From: Methylobacterium tarhaniae
Lineage (GTDB): Bacteria > Pseudomonadota > Alphaproteobacteria > Rhizobiales > Beijerinckiaceae
Direction of reading: 5' to 3'
Assembly (NCBI RefSeq): GCF_001043955.1
Contig: NZ_LABZ01000060.1
Span: 1 to 41,965, forward strand
DNA length: 41,965 nucleotides
Shown: piece after piece, positions 1 to 8,893 of the stretch
How the letters are laid out: each line of letters opens with the position of its first letter
Numbering within the stretch: position 1 is the stretch's first letter
Position numbers and translations under genes: made by a program
Notes under the pieces: generated by a model
What the model was told of the DNA's origin: nothing
Database searches by the model: none
What the model saw: only the letters and a program-made list of their open reading frames with translations

Positions 1-1307
1 GGCCGGGCCCTCGTCGCCGGGAGCGGGCCGGCCGGGGCGGCGGGGAGGCGGGCGGGAACCGGGGCCGCCTCGCGGGTGAGGTGCGCGATGATCCGCTTCG
101 AGACGGCGACGATGTCGGCGCCTCCAGTGAAGGCGTAGCGGCAGGCACTCACCAGGAAGCGCGGCGCCAGCCCGGCCGGCACGCTCCCGGCGACGAGGGC
201 CCGGCCGGCCGCCTCGATGGCGGCCTGGTCGGCGGCGGTGAAGGGGATGACGCGCGCCAGCGATCGTTCGCTCAGGTTCCGGCGCGGCTGGTACATGATC
301 TCGTTCACGATGGCCGGGATGGCCCGCGGCGCCGCATCGAGCAGCACCTGGGGGATCCGGTGGCCGCGCCGGGGGTCGTAGAGCCCGCGCCAGACCGTCT
401 CGAGCGCCTCGGCCTCCCGGGCAAAGCCCATGCTCCTCATCGCCTCGGCCAGGATCAGGCCGCGCAGGAGACCGGTCGGATGGGCGCCGCCCGGGCGGTA
501 GGTCATGACCTTGTCCTCCGGATGGGCCAGGAACTCCGCCATGCCCCAGCCGACGGCCGGGCCGCCGAGCAGGAGTGCCGCCAGATCGGCGAAGATCTCC
601 TTGTGCCAGCGCCCGAAGATGCTGATCGCCCGGGCCGGCAGATCCTCCGTGACCAAGCGCTCCAGGACCGCGTGCTGGTTCTCCTCCCAGATCCCGAGAT
701 CCGCCTGGAGATTGTGGGCGACCTCGTGCAGGAAGGTGGCCTGCCAGGGCTTCTCGCGGTCCCAGGGAATCCGGATCAGCGGGAACGGGTTGCGCTCGCC
801 CATCAGGCGGCCCAGCGTCACGCCGCGCCGCATCGTCATCGGCGAGTAGCCGTGCTCCAGATACGTGACGGGCGCCAGCAGCGACCCGGAGAAGATCCGC
901 GGCGCGGCCTTCCGCACCGCCCTGTAGCAATCGGCCGCGATGACATCGTGCGCGGCCAGGGCCGGCGCGAAGGCGCTTCCCCGCTGGGCGAAGACCTCGA
1001 AGAACATCCCGAAGGAGCGCCGGGCCCGGTCGATCTCCCGCTCGACCATCGCGAGGGCCAGGAGCCGGTCCGAGGGCGTGGCCTGGGGTCCGATCCGGTC
1101 GAGCTCCTCCAGGCGCTGGCGGATGACCGCGTCGATGCTGGCGAGGCGGCGGTTCGCCGCCTCGAAATGGGCCCGGGAGGGGGCATGGCGCAGGTCCTGC
1201 GGGCGCAGGCCGACCGTGGCGGGGCTGAGGGTCGTCAGACGGTGAGCCCGGCTCTTCAGGGTCCTGGCCTTCGCCACCAGGAAGCGGTGCAGGGGACTGG
1301 CAGCCAT
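1..1307 (-). CDS. HExxH gluzincin-like putative metallopeptidase (3' end beyond window)
   Basis: The frame is open from an ATG at 1307 to the left edge, about 435 codons without a stop, so the C-terminus is missing. A GGGAGGT ribosome-binding site lies 4 nt upstream of the ATG. Residues 194-198 read HEVAH, followed by NLQADLG. About 40 residues later comes HKEIFADLAALLLGG, whose Glu237 is well placed as a third zinc ligand in the gluzincin pattern (HExxH, then ExxxD). I see no signal peptide or membrane segment. It follows the acidic-protein gene by 34 nt on the same strand, so the two are probably cotranscribed. Zinc binding is inferred from the motif only; substrate and family name are unknown. 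The long plus-strand open frame over the same DNA is a GC-rich shadow. Confidence 0.75.
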   Translation of the reverse strand, partial: MAASPLHRFLVAKARTLKSRAHRLTTLSPATVGLRPQDLRHAPSRAHFEAANRRLASIDAVIRQRLEELDRIGPQATPSDRLLALAMVEREIDRARRSFGMFFEVFAQRGSAFAPALAAHDVIAADCYRAVRKAAPRIFSGSLLAPVTYLEHGYSPMTMRRGVTLGRLMGERNPFPLIRIPWDREKPWQATFLHEVAHNLQADLGIWEENQHAVLERLVTEDLPARAISIFGRWHKEIFADLAALLLGGPAVGWGMAEFLAHPEDKVMTYRPGGAHPTGLLRGLILAEAMRSMGFAREAEALETVWRGLYDPRRGHRIPQVLLDAAPRAIPAIVNEIMYQPRRNLSERSLARVIPFTAADQAAIEAAGRALVAGSVPAGLAPRFLVSACRYAFTGGADIVAVSKRIIAHLTREAAPVPARLPAAPAGPLPATRAR

Positions 1308-1341
1308 GCGGACCTCCCGGTGCCGGCCGATCCGCAGGGGA

Positions 1342-2280
1342 TCACCCGATCACGATGCGGATCTCTCCCGGGCCCGACACGCGCAGCGTGCGGCTGCGGC
1401 CGGGCTCCCCGTAGCCGCGATGGCCCTGGTCGAGCCCGCCGCCCGAGGCCAGCCGCCGCAACAGACGCTGGCCGCGCGGCGAGGGCTGGGCCAGGCGGCG
1501 CAGGAGGGCGGGATTCTGCGAGACCTTCGCGGCCGTGCTCGCGACGACCCGCGGCCGGAGGGCCGCCGGCGTACCCTTGGAGACGGTGGTGCGCAGGACG
1601 CTGCGGGCCACCTTCGGCAAGGCGCGCACCGCCGAAGGACCGCCCTGGCGCACAAGGGTCTGGGCGGCGCGGTTCATCGTGCGCACCGCCTGACGCCGCT
1701 GATGCGCGGAGAGCTGGGCGCCGCTCTGCTTCATGACGGTCCGGGCCGCGAGCCCGGCGACGACCGGAAGCGCCCGGCGGTCGCGGGCGGCGAGTTCGGC
1801 CACGGCCTCCAGGGCTTCCTCCTCGGACGCCCCTTCCGCGCGCAGCTTGCCGATCATCCGGGCCGCGGTGGCGGCGGCCTGGGCGGCGGGATGCGGGATC
1901 ACGCTCAGGACCGGGGCGGCGGCGCGGGCGATCTTGCCGACGACCGGCAAGGCGCTGCGGATGCCTTTCACGATCTTGCCGAAGAACTCGTCCTCCTCCT
2001 CGGCCATGAGCGCGGACGCCATCACCTCCTCGAGGGCGTCGCTCTCCTCGGCCCCGTCGGCCTCGGCCTCGTAGCCGTCCATGCCGTCGAAGCCAGCCCC
2101 GTCCTCCTCCTCCCCGCCCCACTCGGCCTCGCCGGCGTCGAACCCGTCTTCCTGCTCGCCCTCGGCACCGTGGCCGTCGAGAAAGTCGGCGGAATCCGCA
2201 TCGTCCGCATACATCTCGGCGGCGCCTTCGGCTTCCTGGTAAGCAAGGTCTTCGAGTAGTTCGCGCTCGTTGATCGCCAT
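1342..2280 (-). CDS. Acidic N-terminus / cationic Ala-rich repeat protein, function unknown
   Basis: This is a 312-residue protein of no family I can name. The ATG at 2280 has a GGAGG site 7 nt upstream; a longer in-frame start at 2424 lacks this support. Residues 10-100 are very rich in Asp, Glu and Gly. From residue 100 the chain switches to Ala/Val/Arg-rich sequence, beginning DEFFGKIVKGIRSALPVVGK. A motif recurs at about residues 110, 170 and 220 (ALPVVGKIARA, ALPVVAGLAARTV, ALPKVARSVLRTT), suggesting three related amphipathic helical units. The end is EIRIVIG. It lies 34 nt before the gluzincin-like gene. Acidic proteins of this general look occur in some contractile-injection or effector-type loci, but that is recollection and not demonstrated here. 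Confidence 0.8.
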   Translation of the reverse strand: MAINERELLEDLAYQEAEGAAEMYADDADSADFLDGHGAEGEQEDGFDAGEAEWGGEEEDGAGFDGMDGYEAEADGAEESDALEEVMASALMAEEEDEFFGKIVKGIRSALPVVGKIARAAAPVLSVIPHPAAQAAATAARMIGKLRAEGASEEEALEAVAELAARDRRALPVVAGLAARTVMKQSGAQLSAHQRRQAVRTMNRAAQTLVRQGGPSAVRALPKVARSVLRTTVSKGTPAALRPRVVASTAAKVSQNPALLRRLAQPSPRGQRLLRRLASGGGLDQGHRGYGEPGRSRTLRVSGPGEIRIVIG

Positions 2281-3144
2281 AGCACGTCCTCCGTCGAAAG
2301 GCGGCTTTGCCGGCCGCCTGGCTACGTTGCGGTCCGCCGGCCGGGGGCCGGTCACGAAAACTCCCGCTGCGCCGACGCTGCCGGACAGGGCAATGGCGGC
2401 GATCGGGAGCGTCATGAGGGACACTGAGGGTGAACCGGCTGAGCCGATCTCCAGGCGCCTTCATGCCGGCATGACATCAAGAATCGGCGCTTCTCGACAG
2501 ACGCCTGTTCTTCGTAGAGGGGCCAGGCTAGCCGGGGCGCCGTAGACTGGGCGGGCTGGGCCGGCTGGTGTAGCTCGGATGAGCGATCTCGCCTGAACGA
2601 GGCTGTTCCTCGGAGGAGCGTGGCGCCTGATAGGCAGCGATTCCCGCCAGCGCGCCGCTCGCCGCCAGCGCGTGGCGCGATATGTCGCCGGTGACGGCGA
2701 GCGGGTCAGGGAGCCACACGCGACGCCGTGTCGCCAGCTCCCGGATGGCGTGGCGCCGCATGATCGCCCGAACCGCGATGGGCGGGCTCATCCCTTCGGG
2801 GTCCTCTGGCGCAGATCTTACACTTTTGGATGAGGTGCGCGGGAAAAGTGACGGGGCGATGCGAAGTTTGGCGATCGGCAGTACCACGATATGCAGGCTG
2901 CCCATCGCGGATGCGGTGTGATTTGCATGTGTTGCCACTGAATGTTGCCGGCGTGATCGGTGGAGTGAGTACGATATTGATGAATCGATGACAGAAATAA
3001 TTGATTTTGTTCGTATTGATTTTAGAGATTTCATTTGATTTATGACAATTACTAAATAGGAGAGTAGATCATGGCGAATGATTCATGAGATATTCTTGTT
3101 GATTTATTTGAATTCCATCTCGCAAGGCGATCGGAGCTCCATGA
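2281..3144. other. Divergent intergenic region, 0.86 kb
   Basis: This region separates the minus-strand acidic-protein gene from the plus-strand polymerase gene and must hold promoters for both. The part near 2281-2900 is GC-rich like the host. The part from about 2940 to 3120 is AT-rich and passes into the AT-richer polymerase gene, which may mark a junction of acquired DNA. Apart from the doubtful small frame at 2528-2791 I see no gene, tRNA or insertion sequence. Confidence 0.5.
2528..2791 (-). CDS. Possible small hypothetical protein (87 aa)
   Basis: A small frame starts at an ATG at 2791 and ends at a TAG at 2528. Codon third positions are mostly G or C, as in the host genes. A purine-rich AGAGGA lies about 10 nt upstream of the ATG. 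One Ala-rich stretch (HALAASGALAGIAAYQA) could be a short hydrophobic helix, and the tail is Pro/Ser-rich. No homologous family is recognised, and the frame runs further upstream without a better start. It is as likely to be chance as real. Confidence 0.25.
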   Translation of the reverse strand: MSPPIAVRAIMRRHAIRELATRRRVWLPDPLAVTGDISRHALAASGALAGIAAYQAPRSSEEQPRSGEIAHPSYTSRPSPPSLRRPG

Positions 3145-4464
3145 ATGACGATCTCGGATGAGAGCAACTCCGGTGTCCATCATGACTCGTGGATCGCTGT
3201 TTTTGCTCTATTGCTGCTATTTGCTCTCACAGCTGCAGCGCCGCTGACGTCCCTGACGGGTGGTGACGTCGCAGGCGAAGGAAGCTTGCTGCGGCAAGTC
3301 GGATTTATCGTAATATTTGGAGTCGCCTTTGTGGGTGTGAAAGGATATTCTGATTTATCAAAAATCATCGAACTTCCGCGCTCAATCATTTTAACGCTTA
3401 TGTTCTGTGCGGTGACACTGTACTGGGCAATCGATCCGGAAATCGGTGCGCGGCGTCTCATTCTCACATGCGTGATCATTTCTACGATATTCATGTTGGT
3501 GCATTATCTGTCAATCGAACGGTCCATCGAGCAGGCACGTATTGTTCTATCCTGTGTTTTGCTTGCAAATTTTGCGAGCGTATTGCTCTTTCCTCAATAC
3601 GCAATACATCAAGAGGAGGCTTTCGGTGATCCAGGCTTGGCAGGCGATTGGCGCGGAATCTACCCGGAAAAAAATGCGGCGGGTGCAATAACGGCTTTCA
3701 CAATCATTTTATATATTTTCCACGCCGGCGCATCGAGCGTTATGTATCGCGCAGTTATCGTCGGCGCGAGCTTTGTTTTTCTCTATTTTAGTGGATCGAA
3801 GACTTCTTTCGCTCTCGTCATATTATCTATCATATTCGGATGGATTTATTCTAAATACAATTCAAAATACAATCATGTGATTTTTTGGTCGCTCTGTTTT
3901 GTATTGTGTGTCATGGGCATTATCATGATGAATTATTGGGACGAGTTGTTAATGCCGTTCAGTCGCGAAGATGCTTTGACCGGCCGCGTCCAGATTTGGC
4001 CGATCATGATCGCGTATCTTTCGGAGCACCCATTCGGAGCTGGCTTCGGTTCATTCTGGAACATTGGTGCTGATAGCCCGATCTACGTATATTCCATGAA
4101 TAAAACTTGGATCAAAAAAATTACATCAGCTCATAATGGTTATCTTGATATCGCGTCTCAAATCGGACTCGTCGGGCTAGGCGCAGTGGTTATAACTTTT
4201 GTAATCATTCCTTTATCTGATTTGGCTATTAACGCGACGGTCTATAAACCAAGAGGTGCAATTGTATTTGCTATCTTGATATTCTGTATCGGTCACAATT
4301 TTACAGAATCAAGCATTCTTGATCGCGATAACATCGTTCAGATATTTTTTATGTTTTCCCTTGCCTTGTTGTCGACGATGCGTAAGGAATCGCCGTTGGA
4401 TACTGTGTCGGAAGAGCCTTCGAGATCCGAGGCTGTAGCCCAAAAAATGTACAACGAAATTTGA
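3145..4464 (+). CDS. O-antigen ligase / Wzy-type polysaccharide polymerase (ExoQ-like)
   Basis: This 439-residue integral membrane protein has about ten or eleven hydrophobic segments. It carries the Wzy_C/O-antigen-ligase pattern: DWRGIYPEKNAAG (about 168-180) before a helix, then LTGRVQIWPIMI with Arg281, HPFGAGFGSFW (295-305), and AHNGYLDIASQIGLVGL with His330. In this family the periplasmic Arg and His lie in the loop that handles undecaprenyl-linked glycan. The likely role is polymerising lipid-linked repeat units at the periplasmic face of the inner membrane, with the flippase at 7574. The ATG at 3145 has a weak CGGAG 8 nt upstream; an overlapping ATG at 3141 hits a stop after six codons. 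Base composition is lower in GC than the left-hand genes. Ligase and polymerase cannot be told apart by sequence alone. Confidence 0.88.
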   Translation: MTISDESNSGVHHDSWIAVFALLLLFALTAAAPLTSLTGGDVAGEGSLLRQVGFIVIFGVAFVGVKGYSDLSKIIELPRSIILTLMFCAVTLYWAIDPEIGARRLILTCVIISTIFMLVHYLSIERSIEQARIVLSCVLLANFASVLLFPQYAIHQEEAFGDPGLAGDWRGIYPEKNAAGAITAFTIILYIFHAGASSVMYRAVIVGASFVFLYFSGSKTSFALVILSIIFGWIYSKYNSKYNHVIFWSLCFVLCVMGIIMMNYWDELLMPFSREDALTGRVQIWPIMIAYLSEHPFGAGFGSFWNIGADSPIYVYSMNKTWIKKITSAHNGYLDIASQIGLVGLGAVVITFVIIPLSDLAINATVYKPRGAIVFAILIFCIGHNFTESSILDRDNIVQIFFMFSLALLSTMRKESPLDTVSEEPSRSEAVAQKMYNEI

Positions 4465-5109
4465 AATATTTTTGCGGCATATTCAAATGACATCGATTCA
4501 GGAAGGGATGTCGATGATTGCGCCGACCCGCGATCCATGAAATGTGATCGCGGCGAAGGATGATAAAAGATATAAATTATTCTCAAGGCTAAATGTATGT
4601 TCTTATACCGCACGCTCAGATGTATTAATTTGACAGAAATAATTCTCTAATCTTTGATATACATAAAAATAATTACTCAAATACCTCAATGGTAAATCCC
4701 TGATGCAGGGCTATCATACCTTTGTTGTAGCAGGTGCTCTGGTCAGCTTGCGCAGCACGATGTGACATGCTCTTACTTGGCGACAATCTCGGCGAGATCC
4801 TCGGAGAGGAGTGGAATCTTGCGATTCACGATCGCGTTCGCCTTGTCCGTTTCAGCTTCGAGTAGAGTACAAACCCTCCGGGTCGATCTTGACGACGCAT
4901 TTGCGAGATTCTGTCATTCGATCATACGTCTTGTTCTCTGCACAGCGCTGTCTGAGATGATACGATCAAACTTTCTGGTGCCGCGCAGATCTGTGGCGGG
5001 GCGCCGGTCGTCTGCCGTCTTCGCCTCTCTCAGGGCATCGCGCCGGAACCCAACTGCGCCGCACCCGACGGCAGGATGCTCGAACGGTAGCGTGTCCGGG
5101 CCGACGGGC
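4465..5109. other. Intergenic region, 0.65 kb
   Basis: The first 300 nt are AT-rich and hold no gene; the later part is GC-rich. The frame of the next gene stays open back to 4762, but the upstream residues (low complexity, Arg/Ser-rich) do not look like protein. I see no clear hairpin terminator for the polymerase gene. A 46-codon minus-strand stretch ending at 4773 reads smoothly but has a stop at both ends and no start. Confidence 0.4.
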
Positions 5110-7410
5110 ATGGCATGCGTCGTCCTGCTGGCGGGAGCGGTGCTCGGCGGGTGCGTCGCCCAGCGCGCCGCAGCACAGCCTGAAACCTATTCCTGGAAGC
5201 GGGTCGCCATCGGTGGTGGTGGCTTCATCACGGGATACAGTTCAGATGATGCCGGCGTCACCCGTGTCGCTCGGACAGATGTGCATGGTGCTTACCTGTG
5301 GCATGCCGAGCGTGACCGCTGGGTACAGCTTGTCTCGAGCGCAACGATGCCGGAGAAATTTCATGTGCAGGACGGCTTCAACGAGGGTGTCTATGAGGCT
5401 GTTGTGGCTCCCTCGCGGAGAGATCGCATATACATGGCAGTGAAGGGGCGAGTATTCTGGTCTGACGATCGCGGGCGTCGTTTCTCGGCATCGGAAGCCG
5501 GCCTCCCCACCCCGCTGAACCTTCATCCGAACGGGGAATTTCGCGGCTATGGACCGTTTCTGGCGGTCAGCCCGGACAATCCCGATCTCGTTCTGTTCGG
5601 AACGCCGGAGAATGGGCTCTTCCGCTCGGAGGATGGCGGCAAGAGCTGGGCACGCGTCGAGACGGTTCCGCCAGCCGCAAGGCTCCGCCATCGCGATGTC
5701 GAGCCCAGCCCCGGCCTTCCGATCTGGTTCGAACGCGGCAGGCAGAATTCAGCGAGCCGTGTCTGGGTTATGTCCGCTGGTCACGGCATGCTGCTGTCCC
5801 AAGACGCGGGCCGCAGCTTTCTCCCACTCCCGATCTCCGGTGGCCCACGACCGACCGTGATCAGCCAGGGAGCATTCACGTCGGACGGTACCTTCTACGG
5901 GGTCGATCCCGAGCAAGGACGCGTGTGGCGGTTCCGGGACCAGCGATGGACGGATCTCGTCGGGAGCAAGGCGATCCCGACGGCGACATTCGTGTCGGTC
6001 GCCGCCGATCCGCATCGAGACAGGATCCTGGTTTTCGATCAAGGCGGCGTTGCCTATCGCTCGAGCGACGGGGGCGCGAGCTGGGTCCGCCTGTTTCATC
6101 GATCGCGGCCGGGCGAGCGCGACCCGCCCTGGTTGCGCGTCAGCAATCAATCGTATTTCGCGATGGGTCCCGTCCTGTTCGACCCGAAACGTCCCGACCG
6201 GATCTGGGCCGGGACGGGAACAGGCGTCTACTACGCCGACCTGCCGGACTGGCTCCCAACCGTGACCTGGATCAGTCAAACCCGTGGCATCGAGGAGTTG
6301 GTGGCGAACGATGTCGTTCAGGCATCAGGTCAGCCGCCGCTCTTCGCAGTTCTCGATTTCGGCGTTCACCGCAAGGTCGATCTGCAATCGTATTCCACCA
6401 CCTACGGACCCAAGGAGCGGGTACTGATCGCGGTGCAGCAATTGGCGCTCACGCCGGCGGACCCGTCTTTCGTGGCAACGAACGCGTCGGACACCAGGAC
6501 TGGCTGCTGCTGGCAGGACGGAGACGCCGTGCTCGCCGGGTTCAGCACCGATGGGGGACGGACCTGGACGAAGTTTCCGAGCCTCCCGACCCCCCAGGGC
6601 ACGAGCAGCAGCGATCCATGGCGAATGTCGTTCGGGACGATCGCGGTATCGGCCGGCAGTCCCGACAACATCGTCTGGGAGCCGTCCTTCCATCGTGCGC
6701 CGTTCTACACCCGTGATCGCGGCCGGACATGGCAGCCGATCCGGCTCGATGGCCGCCCGACGGTACGAGGTTCGCACGGGCAGCGCTTTCTCCAACGCAA
6801 GACGCTGACTGCCGACGGTCGCGACGCCGGCACGTTCTATCTCGCCTATGGCGCAGGCAGCGGGGACGCAAAGCTCGCCGGCTTGTGGCGGACGGTGGAC
6901 CAGGGCGCGACCTGGCAACAGGCTTACAAGGGAGAGATCGCACCCGGGAGCGATCACGCGGCGAAGCTTCGCGCCGTGCCAGGTCGGGCAGGGGACCTCT
7001 TCTTCACCTCCGCGGTGTCCGGCGAGAGCGATACCCGCCTCAGGCGAAGCTCCGACGGCGGCGCAACATGGACGCCGATCCGCACCATGGACCGCGTCGA
7101 CGATATCGCCTTCGGCAAACCCTTCCGCGATCCCGGCCCGCCGACGATTTTCGTCTCCGGCCGCCTGTCCGGGCGCTACGGGATATGGCGCTCCATCGAT
7201 GATGCCGCGACCTGGACGCGGGTCGGGCGCTTCCCCCTGGGATCACTGGATCAGGTCACAGTACTGGGTGCCGATCCAAACCAGTTCGGGCGTGTTTACA
7301 TCGGGTATCTGGGTTCCGGCTTCGTCGTCGGGGAGCCGGCGCCCTGCCGTCCTGGACCTTACGCGTTTGCCGATCCGGACGAATGCACCGCCGTCGAAGC
7401 GGGTGAATGA
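5110..7410 (+). CDS. Exported Asp-box (BNR/sialidase-like beta-propeller) protein, putative lipoprotein
   Basis: The mature part contains at least seven Asp-box motifs of the S-x-D-x-G-x-x-W type, for example DGGKSWARV, DGGASWVRL, DGGRTWTKF, DRGRTWQPI, DQGATWQQ and DGGATWTPI. This indicates one or two seven-bladed propellers like those of xyloglucanases, sialidases and Vps10/sortilin-like proteins. Starting at the ATG at 5110, the N-terminus MACVVLLAGAVLGGC gives a short hydrophobic stretch and a plausible lipobox cysteine at residue 15, though a basic n-region is missing. The frame extends upstream with candidates at GTG 5092, ATG 4957 and ATG 4762, so the true start is uncertain. Position between polymerase and flippase suggests a periplasmic or surface glycan-binding or hydrolysing role. 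I see no catalytic signature that fixes an enzyme class. Confidence 0.8.
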   Translation: MACVVLLAGAVLGGCVAQRAAAQPETYSWKRVAIGGGGFITGYSSDDAGVTRVARTDVHGAYLWHAERDRWVQLVSSATMPEKFHVQDGFNEGVYEAVVAPSRRDRIYMAVKGRVFWSDDRGRRFSASEAGLPTPLNLHPNGEFRGYGPFLAVSPDNPDLVLFGTPENGLFRSEDGGKSWARVETVPPAARLRHRDVEPSPGLPIWFERGRQNSASRVWVMSAGHGMLLSQDAGRSFLPLPISGGPRPTVISQGAFTSDGTFYGVDPEQGRVWRFRDQRWTDLVGSKAIPTATFVSVAADPHRDRILVFDQGGVAYRSSDGGASWVRLFHRSRPGERDPPWLRVSNQSYFAMGPVLFDPKRPDRIWAGTGTGVYYADLPDWLPTVTWISQTRGIEELVANDVVQASGQPPLFAVLDFGVHRKVDLQSYSTTYGPKERVLIAVQQLALTPADPSFVATNASDTRTGCCWQDGDAVLAGFSTDGGRTWTKFPSLPTPQGTSSSDPWRMSFGTIAVSAGSPDNIVWEPSFHRAPFYTRDRGRTWQPIRLDGRPTVRGSHGQRFLQRKTLTADGRDAGTFYLAYGAGSGDAKLAGLWRTVDQGATWQQAYKGEIAPGSDHAAKLRAVPGRAGDLFFTSAVSGESDTRLRRSSDGGATWTPIRTMDRVDDIAFGKPFRDPGPPTIFVSGRLSGRYGIWRSIDDAATWTRVGRFPLGSLDQVTVLGADPNQFGRVYIGYLGSGFVVGEPAPCRPGPYAFADPDECTAVEAGE

Positions 7411-7573
7411 CGTTCGCAACGAGAGAGCGGGATCGCTTGCCGATGGACCTCAACGACGAAGCGAGTTTGCCGGTGCCGTGCGGGAGCGCCCCCGACCGGA
7501 GCCGCCTCCGCAGCCTGCCGGGCTGCGTCCGAGGTGACGTCCCGTCGATCGTCGCTCGCAGGGCCCGGCCTCG

Positions 7574-8893
7574 ATGAGCTTCGGATCGGATTCCGTTCAG
7601 GGCAAGACCCTGTGGACGATCGGCACCTACGCCGCCTCCTTGGCGATCCGGCTCGGCACCAACGTGGTCCTGTCGCGCATGCTCGCGCCGGACATCCTGG
7701 GCGTGATGGTCGTCGTGCACAGCGTGAGGTACGGCGTCGAGCTTCTCACGGATGTCGGAATCGAGCAGAACATCATCCACAATTCTCGTGGAGCAACCAG
7801 GCCGTTCTTGAACACTGCGTGGACTTTGCAGATTATACGCGGCGGTATCTTGAGCTTGGTTTTTTTGTCGATGTCGCCGTTTCTTTCAAATTTATTCAAT
7901 ATTTCTAGGGATATTTTCATGGTCATAAGCCTGGCGCCGTTCATCAACAGTCTTTGCTCGACATCAGTCTTTCTTCTCGTGCGGTCCCTCAATGTCAGGG
8001 CGCGCAACTTGTTCGAGCTCGGCGCCGAATCCCTGGCGTTCCTGATCAGTGTTACGTTTGTGTATATCACGCCCACGATCTGGGCGCCGGTCCTCGGCGT
8101 GATCTGCGCTCTGATCGTGAGAAGCGCCCTGAGCTACCTCTTACCGCATCCCGCGCATCGATTGACCCTCGACGCACGCTCGACACGCGAAATCCTGAAC
8201 TTCGGGAAGTGGATCATGGTGTCGAGCTTCACCATCTACGCTTCCACCAACATTGACAAGTTGTACCTCGGAACCTCGATCCCGTTCCAGCTGCTCGGCA
8301 TCTACGGGCTGGCACGGACGATCTCGGATCTTCCGCCGATACTGGCGACACGCCTCAGCTACCAGATCGTCTTTCCCATGCTTGCGGCCACGGAAGAGCG
8401 GGGTGAGTCCGTCACGGGATCGCTGTCGGCCACTCGGTGGAAATTCGTTCTGCTCGCGTCGCTCTCCATCGGCAGTGCAGCCTCATGGTCTGACTTTGCG
8501 ATCAAGATTCTGTACGATGCCCGCTATCACGAAGCGGGCTGGATGCTGTTCGGACTTCTCTTGGCGGCATGGTTCGCCGTGATCTCGAACCTGAACGAGG
8601 GAACACTGCTTGCCCGCGGCAAGCCGGCTTACAACAGCTTGTCCAATACCGTCCGGCTGCTGATCCTGGCAGTCGGTGTACCCTTGAGCGTCGCAAACGC
8701 GGGGCTCGTGGGCTGCATCGCCGTTATCATCGCGAGCGAACTATGCCGGTACGTCGTCGTCCTATATGGACAGAGCCGGTTCGGGCTGATGTATCTCCGA
8801 CAGGATACGATATCGACGATGCTGTTGATCGCCACGATCGCAATCTGGGCCTGTCTACGCTCGGCCTTGTCGCTCGGACAACCCTGGCAATAG
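7574..8893 (+). CDS. Wzx-like polysaccharide flippase (polysaccharide biosynthesis/MATE-like family)
   Basis: This 439-residue membrane protein has about twelve hydrophobic segments and the N-terminus typical of the oligosaccharide flippase family (QGKTLWTIGTYAASLAIRLG, then NVVLSRMLAPDILG). The family moves undecaprenyl-pyrophosphate-linked repeat units from the cytoplasmic to the periplasmic face. It has the same orientation as the polymerase and the Asp-box gene and starts 163 nt after the latter, so a shared transcript is possible. The ATG at 7574 is preceded by a GC-rich stretch with no strong ribosome-binding site. Length is normal for Wzx. Substrate cannot be read from the sequence. 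Confidence 0.88.
   Translation: MSFGSDSVQGKTLWTIGTYAASLAIRLGTNVVLSRMLAPDILGVMVVVHSVRYGVELLTDVGIEQNIIHNSRGATRPFLNTAWTLQIIRGGILSLVFLSMSPFLSNLFNISRDIFMVISLAPFINSLCSTSVFLLVRSLNVRARNLFELGAESLAFLISVTFVYITPTIWAPVLGVICALIVRSALSYLLPHPAHRLTLDARSTREILNFGKWIMVSSFTIYASTNIDKLYLGTSIPFQLLGIYGLARTISDLPPILATRLSYQIVFPMLAATEERGESVTGSLSATRWKFVLLASLSIGSAASWSDFAIKILYDARYHEAGWMLFGLLLAAWFAVISNLNEGTLLARGKPAYNSLSNTVRLLILAVGVPLSVANAGLVGCIAVIIASELCRYVVVLYGQSRFGLMYLRQDTISTMLLIATIAIWACLRSALSLGQPWQ

Noticed and set aside
4773..4913. A smooth 46-codon minus-strand stretch ending LSEDLAEIVAK
   Set aside because: Stops at both ends, no start codon and no recognisable family; too short to call a pseudogene.
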